Assembly (NCBI GenBank): GCA_964459065.1
Contig: CAYWMN010000083.1
Coordinates: forward strand, 1 to 14,145
Source: JAMCXS01 sp964459065
GTDB lineage: Bacteria; Acidobacteriota; Terriglobia; UBA7540
DNA: 14,145 nucleotides
Direction: 5' to 3'
In this document: positions 7,326 through 13,469 of the stretch, piece by piece
Position numbering within the stretch: position 1 is the first letter of the stretch
How the letters are laid out: each line of letters begins with the position of its first letter
Program-made: the position numbers and the translations under genes
The notes under the pieces: model-generated
What the model was told of the DNA's origin: nothing
Databases searched by the model: none
What the model saw: the letters and a program-made list of their open reading frames with translations, nothing else

Positions 7326-8285
7326 GTGACATCTGATAAATCCACGGCAGCCAACGGCTCGCGCTGCGGAGTTCTCTTGCTGGCGCACGGCGCTCCGGAC
7401 CGTCTGGCCGACATTCCGCAGTTTCTGTTGAACGTACGCGGCGGGCGGCCGTTGCCCTCCAAGGCCGTGGAAGAGATCATCGACCGCTATGCCCGGATCG
7501 GGGGCGGTTCGCCGCTTTTGGGCATTACGGTTCGCCAGGCGGAGGCGCTGGCCAAAGTTCTGAAGCTCCCTGTGCATGTGGGAATGCGCAATTGGAAGCC
7601 TTACATCGAAGAGGCGGTCGAGCAACTGAAGGCGGCTCGAGTGGAGCGCGTTGTTACGGTGTGCCTGGCGCCGCAGAATTCGCGCACCAGCATCGGCCTA
7701 TACAAAACGTACCTTTCCAAGGCGGTGGAGAAGGTTGCGCCGGCCCTCCAGGTGGATTTTGTGGAAAGCTGGCACAATCATCCCGGGCTGGTTGCGGCCT
7801 TTCGGGAAAAAGCCGCCGCGGCGCTGGACAAGGTCCAGGCTGAAGCGGCAGGTCCCGTTCCCGTCGTTTTCACCGCTCACAGCGTTCCCCAGAAGACGAT
7901 CGACGGGGGCGATGCTTACGAGAGCCAGGTGAGAGAGACCGCGCGCCGGGTGGCCGACGCCATGGGTTTGAAGGATTACGAAGTGGCGTTTCAGAGCCAG
8001 GGGATGACCGCCGATCCCTGGATTGGGCCGACGGTCGAATCGCGCATCGACGCGATTGCGGCGCGAGGAGGCCGCCACCTGCTGCTGGTTCCCGTCGGTT
8101 TTGTTTCCGATCATGTGGAAGTGCTTTATGATATCGATATTGTCTTTCGGGAGTATGGAATGAAAAAAGGTATCTCCGTTTCACGCTCGGAATCGTTGAA
8201 CGATAGTCCTATCTTCATTCAGGGTCTTGCTTCGATTGTCTCAGGGCGCCTTGGTGCGCCTTCGCCCACAGGGAACCCCCGGTGA
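7326..8285 (+). CDS. hemH: Ferrochelatase (protoporphyrin or coproporphyrin type)
   Basis: This 319-residue enzyme inserts Fe2+ into a porphyrin. By recalled comparison it is collinear with Bacillus subtilis HemH/CpfC: catalytic His185 in VFTAHSVP (B. subtilis H183), Glu265 in GFVSDHVEVLYD (E264), and shared blocks YARIGGGSPL, VCLAP and GMTADPWIGP. No C-terminal cysteine cluster for [2Fe-2S] is seen. The position of the Bacillus iron-ligating Tyr13 (AYGTP) is His21 here (AHGAP), which is unusual. AHG also recalls sirohydrochlorin chelatases, but the length and the rest of the sequence fit ferrochelatase. The GTG start has GAGG 5 nt upstream. The gene lies 61 nt after hemDE, and its stop overlaps the next start by 4 nt, which suggests translational coupling. 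Confidence 0.93.
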   Translation: MTSDKSTAANGSRCGVLLLAHGAPDRLADIPQFLLNVRGGRPLPSKAVEEIIDRYARIGGGSPLLGITVRQAEALAKVLKLPVHVGMRNWKPYIEEAVEQLKAARVERVVTVCLAPQNSRTSIGLYKTYLSKAVEKVAPALQVDFVESWHNHPGLVAAFREKAAAALDKVQAEAAGPVPVVFTAHSVPQKTIDGGDAYESQVRETARRVADAMGLKDYEVAFQSQGMTADPWIGPTVESRIDAIAARGGRHLLLVPVGFVSDHVEVLYDIDIVFREYGMKKGISVSRSESLNDSPIFIQGLASIVSGRLGAPSPTGNPR

Positions 8286-9733
8286 CTTACTCACTTTCGA
8301 TACGCCAGGTTGCCATTATCGGAGGAGGGATTTCGGGCCTTACCACCGCCTACGCGCTGGCTCAGGCGAGGGAGGGAGGCGCTCCCTTCGAGGAGTTTGT
8401 TATTGAGGGGGGCCCTCGGCTGGGCGGCGTCATCCAGACGGAACCGGTTGACGGCTTTATTGTTGAGGGCGGACCCGACAGCTTTATCTCCGAAAAGCCC
8501 GAGGCCGCGGAGTTATGCCGGGAACTCGGCCTGGGCGATTCCCTGATTGGCTCCCGGGACCGCGAGCGGCGAACCTATATTTTGCATGAAGGCCGCTTAT
8601 TGCCGTTGCCGGAAGGGCTCATGATGCTGGCCCCCAGCAAACTGTGGCCCTTCGTAAATTCTCCGTTGCTGCCCCTTGCAGACAAATTCCAGATCGTCAA
8701 TGAGTGGTTTACTAAACCGTCGGGGCGTAAAGAGGCCGATGAGTCGGTGGGGGACTTCGTGCGGCGGCATTTCGGGAGCGCGATGCTGGAAAACATCGCT
8801 GAGCCACTGCTTGCCGGCGTTTACGGCGGTGATGCGGAGCGGTTGAGTGTCGCTTCCGTCCTGCCGAGCTTCGTGGCCATGGAGCGGGTTTACGGCAGCC
8901 TCGTCCGGGCGGGTCTGGCTGCCGGCCGTCTGAGGACGAAAGCTGCCAGGCGTTCAGCTTCTTCGGACCAGCCCGAAAAGAAATCGCTTTTTGTCACTTT
9001 GAAAGGCGGGCTTTGCGAGCTGATCGAGGCGCTTCGGCAGCGGCTGGAGCCCCGCCGCGTGATGCTGGGCCGGAAGGTGATCGCTGTTGAGCGGGTCAGC
9101 GGTGGGGATTGGAGAGACAAGTACCGGATTGGTTGCGAAGACGGTGAAAGCTTCGAGGCCGACGCCGTCGTGCTGGCCCTGCCGGCTCATGAATGCGCCA
9201 GGCTTCTGCAACCCTTGCATGCCGGGCTGGCGAGTTCCTTTTCAACGATTCCTTACAGCTCTGCGATGACGGTGACCTTGGGGTATGGCGAAGGGGTCGC
9301 GGAGTCGCTGCCGCCAGGATTCGGTTTTCTGGTTCCCAAAAAAGAAAACCGCCCGTTGCTCGCCTGTACCTTTGTGCACAAGAAATTTCCCTATCGGGCT
9401 CCGGAAGGCAAAGCCATGCTCCGCTGCTTTTTGGGAGGCGCGCGCAATCCGGAAGTGCTGGGGCTTTCTGACGATGAAATTCTCAACGGCGTGAGGCAGG
9501 AGCTGGCCTCGATTCTCCATCTGGAGGCGGAGCCGTTGTTCTGGCGGGTGTCGCGGTGGCCTTCCGCCATGGCCCAGTATATCGTCGGGCACCAGGCAAA
9601 CGTTGACCGAATCAGAGGCAGGATGGCGGGATTTCCTCGTTTGTATATGGCCGGCAACGCCTATTCCGGAATCGGCCTGTCAGATTGCATCCGGACGGCA
9701 AGGCAAACTGCCGAACAGGTTTTGAAAATGTAA
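8282..9733 (+). CDS. hemY: FAD-dependent protoporphyrinogen/coproporphyrinogen oxidase (HemG/HemY type)
   Basis: This 483-residue flavoprotein removes six electrons from a porphyrinogen using O2. The N-terminal dinucleotide-binding motif VAIIGGGISGL (G14, G16, G19) is followed by an FAD-domain block LGGVIQTEPVDGF. PDSFISEKP comes next, then LAGVYGGDAERLSV in the central domain. The C-terminal FAD-contact motif LYMAGNAYSGIGLSDCI is complete. A basic insert near residue 220-235 (KAARRSASSDQPEKKS) is probably a surface loop. The GTG start lies in the 4-nt overlap with hemH, and the start fits the family's short N-terminus. Whether the substrate is protoporphyrinogen IX or coproporphyrinogen III cannot be read from the sequence. 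This is the last gene of the cluster; a hairpin follows its stop directly. Confidence 0.92.
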   Translation: MTYSLSIRQVAIIGGGISGLTTAYALAQAREGGAPFEEFVIEGGPRLGGVIQTEPVDGFIVEGGPDSFISEKPEAAELCRELGLGDSLIGSRDRERRTYILHEGRLLPLPEGLMMLAPSKLWPFVNSPLLPLADKFQIVNEWFTKPSGRKEADESVGDFVRRHFGSAMLENIAEPLLAGVYGGDAERLSVASVLPSFVAMERVYGSLVRAGLAAGRLRTKAARRSASSDQPEKKSLFVTLKGGLCELIEALRQRLEPRRVMLGRKVIAVERVSGGDWRDKYRIGCEDGESFEADAVVLALPAHECARLLQPLHAGLASSFSTIPYSSAMTVTLGYGEGVAESLPPGFGFLVPKKENRPLLACTFVHKKFPYRAPEGKAMLRCFLGGARNPEVLGLSDDEILNGVRQELASILHLEAEPLFWRVSRWPSAMAQYIVGHQANVDRIRGRMAGFPRLYMAGNAYSGIGLSDCIRTARQTAEQVLKM

Positions 9734-9773
9734 CCGCTTCAGGAATAGCCGGAAAAGAGTCGATTCCAAGCGG
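9734..9773 (+). terminator. Hairpin immediately after the hemY stop; candidate transcript end
   Basis: CCGCTT (9734-9739) pairs with AAGCGG (9768-9773), and GGAAT (9742-9746) with ATTCC (9763-9767), giving an 11-bp stem with a 2-nt bulge and a 16-nt loop. It starts on the base after the TAA. The sequence that follows is A-rich, not T-rich, so the structure lacks the U-tract of an intrinsic terminator. A role in mRNA 3'-end formation or stability is inferred. Confidence 0.4.
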
Positions 9774-9916
9774 AAAAAGCAGTGAAGGCCGGGCGTTAAA
9801 AAAAAGACAACCCTCTCCCGGTGGAAGAGACCTTCGCTTGTACAGATCAGCTTGCGGCACGAGGAAAAGGATCAAACAAAGTTTTGAAGAATGGTCCGCG
9901 CACGGAACGAACAGTT

Positions 9917-9929
9917 GTGATATAATCAC
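9917..9929 (+). promoter_or_regulatory. Extended -10 promoter within a small dyad, probable nuo operon promoter
   Basis: TGATATAAT at 9918-9926 is a perfect extended -10 (TGn plus TATAAT). No -35 match is found at 16-18 nt, as is common for extended -10 promoters. The box sits in a dyad, GTGAT (9917-9921), three bases, ATCAC (9925-9929). The spacing differs by one from CRP (TGTGA-N6-TCACA) and FNR (TTGAT-N4-ATCAA) sites, so neither assignment is safe. It predicts a transcript start near 9933 and a leader of about 245 nt. Confidence 0.5.
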
Positions 9930-9983
9930 CGATTTGATTGCCTGGGTGAAGGCTGGCTGAGTCATCATCAAATGTTTTTGAGG

Positions 9984-10148
9984 CCGCCGGAGCCAAAGCG
10001 CGGCGGACAGTGCGGCGCCCGGCAGATTGCACTGCGAAGGATCGGTCTTAGGAAGTCCTCCAGGCTCAGACCTCAGCCGCTTTTGTTTTTCCCCGGCTTG
10101 ATACCGCACGACTTACCGGGAGCGCATGCATGGTTTTCCGGTGCGGCT
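9984..10148 (+). promoter_or_regulatory. Structured 5' leader of the nuo operon with competing helices
   Basis: Inverted repeats in order: CCGCCG 9984-9989 with CGGCGG 10001-10006; CAGTGC 10008-10013 with GCACTG 10029-10034, extended by two G-U pairs; GGTCT 10044-10048 with AGACC 10068-10072; and GGCT 10063-10066 with AGCC 10075-10078, followed by a T-rich run 10081-10090. CCGCAC 10104-10109 can pair with GTGCGG 10141-10146, while AGCCGC 10075-10080 can pair with GCGGCT 10143-10148. The last two pairings share bases and exclude each other. The pattern resembles an attenuator or riboswitch but matches no class I know. Confidence 0.3.
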
Positions 10149-10179
10149 TGGAATTAATACAGAAGGTTGACTGGCAATA

Positions 10180-10554
10180 ATGGTACTTTGGCCGCTGGCA
10201 GTATTTTTTGTCATTGTTCTTATCATTCCCGTGGGCATGCTCGCGTTGTCTCACGTTCTGGGGCAGCGGCACAATGACCACTCTACAGAAATTCCTTATG
10301 AAGGCGGAATTGTCGGGGAAGGATCGGCGCGCGTCCGCTTTCCTATCAAGTTCTACCTGATTGCCATGTTTTTTGTCATCTTCGACCTGGAGGCGGTCTT
10401 CATCTTCTCCTGGGCGGTGGCTGTACGGGAAGTGGGATGGGCCGGCTACCTCGAGATCTTATTCTTCGTCGCGGTTTTAGTGGCGACCCTGGCGTACCTC
10501 TGGCGCCTGGGAGCTCTTGACTGGGCCCCGAAACAGCGGGGAGAAAGGTCTTAG
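10180..10554 (+). CDS. nuoA: NADH-quinone oxidoreductase subunit A
   Basis: This 124-residue membrane subunit of complex I sits at the junction of the membrane arm and the quinone-binding module. Three hydrophobic helices are visible at about residues 2-26, 58-80 and 88-108. The family's conserved elements are present: the loop motif IPYEGGIVGEG after helix 1, RFPIKFYLIAMFFVIFDLEAVF in and before helix 2, and acidic residues D69 and E71, spaced like E. coli D79 and E81. AGAAGG lies 13 nt before the ATG, a rather long spacing. It is the first gene of the nuo operon, preceded by a long leader and followed 27 nt later by nuoB. Confidence 0.95.
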   Translation: MVLWPLAVFFVIVLIIPVGMLALSHVLGQRHNDHSTEIPYEGGIVGEGSARVRFPIKFYLIAMFFVIFDLEAVFIFSWAVAVREVGWAGYLEILFFVAVLVATLAYLWRLGALDWAPKQRGERS

Positions 10555-10581
10555 TTTGCGGAGATATCAGGAGCAAGGCGC

Positions 10582-11223
10582 ATGAAGTGGTCTCTTACAA
10601 AACCGCAACTCGCAATGCCGATGGTGGACTCGGCGCCGACGCCCTTTGAAGAGCAGGCCCGCAAGAGCGTCATCCTCTCGCGGCTTCAGGATCTTGTCGC
10701 CTGGGGCCGGAAAAACTCGATATGGCCCTTTGCCTTTGGCCTTTCCTGTTGCTTTGTGGAGATGGCCACCAGTATCACCAGTCGTTATGACATCGCGCGC
10801 TTCGGGGCGGAAGTTATTCGCGGAACACCGAGAGAAGCCGATTTGATGGTGATTGCCGGAACTCCCTTTATCAAGATGGCGCCGGTGATTCAGCAGCTCT
10901 ACGAGCAGATGATGGAGCCGCGCTGGGTTATTTCGATGGGATCGTGTTCGAATTCGGGCGGCATGTACGATATTTACAGCGTGGTGCAGGGTGTGGATAA
11001 AATCCTTCCCGTCGACGTCTATGTCCCGGGGTGCCCTCCGCGGCCCGACGCCTTTCTGGAAGGCGTTACGCTGCTGAGCAAGGCGGTCGGCACCGAGCGG
11101 CGCCCCTTGAGCTGGGTGGTCGGAGACCAGGGCGTCCAGCGGGCTACCTTCCCCGCCCAGCGGGACTTGAAGCAGGCGGAAAGGCAGAAGCAGACGCTGC
11201 TGCGCCCGCCTGACGAGATCTGA
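10582..11223 (+). CDS. nuoB: NADH-quinone oxidoreductase subunit B (cluster N2 subunit)
   Basis: This 213-residue subunit carries the terminal [4Fe-4S] cluster N2, which reduces quinone. All four ligand cysteines are present: the adjacent pair C56-C57 (GLSCCFVE), C122 (GSCSNSGG) and C151 (PGCPPRP). Their spacing is the same as in E. coli NuoB (63, 64, 129, 158). The length is close to the E. coli protein, including an acidic/basic C-terminal tail beyond the Fe-S core. AGGAG 8 nt before the ATG gives a strong start. The gene lies between nuoA and nuoCD, 11 nt before the latter. Confidence 0.97.
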   Translation: MKWSLTKPQLAMPMVDSAPTPFEEQARKSVILSRLQDLVAWGRKNSIWPFAFGLSCCFVEMATSITSRYDIARFGAEVIRGTPREADLMVIAGTPFIKMAPVIQQLYEQMMEPRWVISMGSCSNSGGMYDIYSVVQGVDKILPVDVYVPGCPPRPDAFLEGVTLLSKAVGTERRPLSWVVGDQGVQRATFPAQRDLKQAERQKQTLLRPPDEI

Positions 11224-11234
11224 GCTTTTTATTT

Positions 11235-12983
11235 ATGACGGCTAACGCAACCATTCTTCAGGAGCTGCAGGAAAAGTTCGGCGAAGGGTCCGTTCTTCCA
11301 GAGCCGGGGCGCGACCAGATCCCGGCGTTTTGGACTCCACGAGAAAAAGTTCACGAGGTCATGCAGTATCTCAAGACCGGAATCGCCCGGCCGTACAAGA
11401 TGCTGTACGACATTACCGCGATTGATGAGCGCTTGAGAACTCACCGTGACGGGCAGCCGGAAAGCGATTTTACGGTTGTCTATCACCTGCTGTCGTTCGA
11501 CCGGAATCAATACCTCCGCATCAAGGTAGCCCTCCAAGGAGAATCCCCGAACCTTCCCAGCCTGACCGACGTTTGGCCGTCGGCCAATTGGTACGAGCGG
11601 GAAGTGTGGGATATGTTCGGCGTCAAGTTCGACGGCCATCCTTTCCTGGCCCGTATTCTGATGCCGACCACGTGGTCCGGCCATCCGTTGCGCAAGGAGC
11701 ATCCGGCGCGCGCCACCGAGATGGGTCCTTATCATCAGACCGTGGAAAAGGTTGACAGGGAGCAGGAGGCCTTGCGCTTCCGCCCGGAAGACTGGGGCAT
11801 GAAGGCCCATGAGGACGACACGGACTTTATTTTCCTCAATATAGGCCCGCAGCATCCGGGAACTCACGGCGTTTTGCGCGTGGTGGTTCAGCTGGACGGC
11901 GAAGTGATCGTCGATTGCGTTCCTGAAATCGGTTTCCATCACCGGGGCGCGGAAAAGATGGGCGAGCGCCAAAGCTGGCACACGTACATCCCCTATACCG
12001 ACCGGATTGATTATCTGGGCGGGGTGATGAACGAGCTTGCTTACCTGACGGCTTTTGAAACGCTGGCGGGCATCACGGTGCCGCCGCGCGCGCAGGTGAT
12101 TCGCGTGATGATGTCCGAGTTGTTCCGGATTTCCAGCCACCTGGTCTGGTACGGGACGTTTGCCCAGGATGTGGGCCAGATGTCGCCCGTGTTTTACACC
12201 TTCAATGACCGCGAACACATTTTTGACATTGTTGAAGCGGTTTGCGGGGCGCGCATGCACCCGGTCTGGTTCCGTATCGGCGGCGTTGCCCAAGACCTGC
12301 CCAAGGGCTGGGATGGCATGTTCCGGAACTTCCTGAAGCGCATGCCCAAGCACCTGGACGAGTGGAACCGGGAAGTGATGAAGAACCGGATTTTCAAGGC
12401 CCGAACCAAAGGGGTGGGCGCCATCAGCGTGGACGAGGCCATTGATTGGAGCGTTACCGGGCCCATGCTTCGCGCCGCGGGCCTGGAGTGGGACTTCCGC
12501 AAAAAACAGCCCTATTCGGGGTATGAAAATTTTGAGTTTGACATTCCCACCGCCACGCACGGCGATTGCTATGACCGCGCGGTTGTGCACATCGAGGAAA
12601 TCCGGCAAAGCCTGCGGATTATCGAGCAGTGCGTGAACAACATGCCGGAGGGGCCTTATAAGTCTGATCATCCGCTGGCCGTGCCGCCGCGGAAAGAACG
12701 GACGATGCACGATATTGAAACCCTGATCACCCACTTCCTGGGAGTGAGCTGGGGGCCGGTGGTTCCACCCGGAGAAGCTCTGGGCGCCATTGAAGCGACC
12801 AAGGGCAACAACGGCTATTATCTGGTGAGCGACGGCGGCACGCTTTCTTACCGTACGAGGATTCGCGCTCCATCGTTTGCCCACATGCAAACCCTTCCCT
12901 TGCAGTGCCGCGGCCTGTTGATTCCGGACCTGCTGGCCATTCTGGGGAGCATTGATTTTGTTTTGGCGGATATTGATCGATAA
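11235..12983 (+). CDS. nuoCD: NADH-quinone oxidoreductase fused subunits C and D
   Basis: This 582-residue fusion joins the 30-kDa (NuoC) and 49-kDa (NuoD) subunits of complex I. Residues 1 to about 175 are NuoC-like (WPSANWYEREVWDMFGVKFDGHP) and about 195-582 are NuoD. NuoD forms the quinone cavity with NuoB: GPQHPGTHG (H207, H211) and DRIDY (Y260) correspond to the quinone-head histidine and tyrosine of the family. Further blocks match E. coli closely, among them HHRGAEKMGERQSWH, SELFRISSHL, MPEGPYKSDHPL and the terminal GSIDFVLADIDR. The same fusion occurs in E. coli (about 600 aa). The ATG is preceded by T-rich sequence with no clear Shine-Dalgarno, so translation may be coupled to nuoB 11 nt upstream. 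Confidence 0.97.
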   Translation: MTANATILQELQEKFGEGSVLPEPGRDQIPAFWTPREKVHEVMQYLKTGIARPYKMLYDITAIDERLRTHRDGQPESDFTVVYHLLSFDRNQYLRIKVALQGESPNLPSLTDVWPSANWYEREVWDMFGVKFDGHPFLARILMPTTWSGHPLRKEHPARATEMGPYHQTVEKVDREQEALRFRPEDWGMKAHEDDTDFIFLNIGPQHPGTHGVLRVVVQLDGEVIVDCVPEIGFHHRGAEKMGERQSWHTYIPYTDRIDYLGGVMNELAYLTAFETLAGITVPPRAQVIRVMMSELFRISSHLVWYGTFAQDVGQMSPVFYTFNDREHIFDIVEAVCGARMHPVWFRIGGVAQDLPKGWDGMFRNFLKRMPKHLDEWNREVMKNRIFKARTKGVGAISVDEAIDWSVTGPMLRAAGLEWDFRKKQPYSGYENFEFDIPTATHGDCYDRAVVHIEEIRQSLRIIEQCVNNMPEGPYKSDHPLAVPPRKERTMHDIETLITHFLGVSWGPVVPPGEALGAIEATKGNNGYYLVSDGGTLSYRTRIRAPSFAHMQTLPLQCRGLLIPDLLAILGSIDFVLADIDR

Positions 12984-13000
12984 GGAGCTTGAAAACGGCT

Positions 13001-13465
13001 GTGTTAAGCCCTGAAGAGCGACAGGAAATCGAAGCGGAACTTGCCCATTACCCGAATAAGCGGGCGGTGTGCATTGACGCCATGAAAGTGGTTCAAAAGC
13101 ACCGGGGGTGGGTTTCTGATGAAGCGCTCGGCGACGTTGCGGAGTTTCTGGAAATGTCGGTCGAGGAGCTTGATAATGTCGCGACTTTTTACAACCTGAT
13201 TTTCCGGAAGCCCGTGGGCCGGCACGTCATCATGGTCTGCGATAGCGTGAGTTGCTGGGTGATGGGCTACGACAGGGTGCGCGATCATCTGACCAGCCGG
13301 CTGGGCATTAAGCTGGGAGAGACGACGCCGGACGGCCGGTTTACCCTGCTGCCCATTGTTTGCCTGGGAACTTGCGACCATGCGCCGGCGATGATGGTGG
13401 ACGACGATCTGCACCGCGACCTGGATGCCGACAAGATCGACAGCATCCTTGAGCAGTACAAGTAG
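13001..13465 (+). CDS. nuoE: NADH-quinone oxidoreductase subunit E ([2Fe-2S], thioredoxin-like)
   Basis: With the chosen start this is a 154-residue peripheral subunit carrying the [2Fe-2S] cluster N1a next to NuoF. Ligand cysteines are C80 and C85 (CDSVSC) and C121 and C125 (CLGTC), with the same 36-residue gap between pairs as in E. coli (97 to 133). The N-terminal helical part (VVQKHRGWVSDEAL, DNVATFYNLIFRKPVGRH) is strongly E. coli-like. The start is not settled. AAGGAG at 12982-12987 is 13 nt before GTG 13001 and only 1 nt before TTG 12989. I prefer GTG because 1 nt leaves no room for initiation; TTG would add four residues (M-K-T-A). It follows nuoCD by 5-17 nt. Confidence 0.93.
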   Translation: MLSPEERQEIEAELAHYPNKRAVCIDAMKVVQKHRGWVSDEALGDVAEFLEMSVEELDNVATFYNLIFRKPVGRHVIMVCDSVSCWVMGYDRVRDHLTSRLGIKLGETTPDGRFTLLPIVCLGTCDHAPAMMVDDDLHRDLDADKIDSILEQYK

Positions 13466-13469
13466 AAAA

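Larger units (their letters stand above)
9734..10179. other. 446-nt intergenic region between the heme cluster and the nuo operon
   Basis: No credible gene lies here; open frames (for example 9685-9960) lack family resemblance and overlap hemY. From left to right it holds the post-hemY hairpin, then CCGGG/CCCGG repeats flanking a loop that contains an A8 run (about 9788-9820). After these come the nuo promoter candidate with its dyad (9917-9929) and a leader of about 245 nt with several inverted repeats (9984-10148). No tRNA or other RNA gene was recognised. Confidence 0.6.

Noticed and set aside
9916..9930. CRP- or FNR-type binding site over the nuo -10 box
   Set aside because: The half-sites look suggestive (TGTGA...TCAC), but the spacer is one base short of both consensus forms, so I report only an unassigned dyad.
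9685..9960. Plus-strand open frame of 91 codons between hemY and nuoA
   Set aside because: It starts inside hemY in another frame, has no ribosome binding site, and its peptide is low-complexity and unrecognised; the region is better explained by a hairpin and a promoter.
11229..12890. Long minus-strand open frame (553 codons) opposite nuoCD
   Set aside because: It covers almost exactly the nuoCD gene, whose sequence is unmistakable; the composition (rich in His, Arg, Ala) is typical of an antisense shadow.
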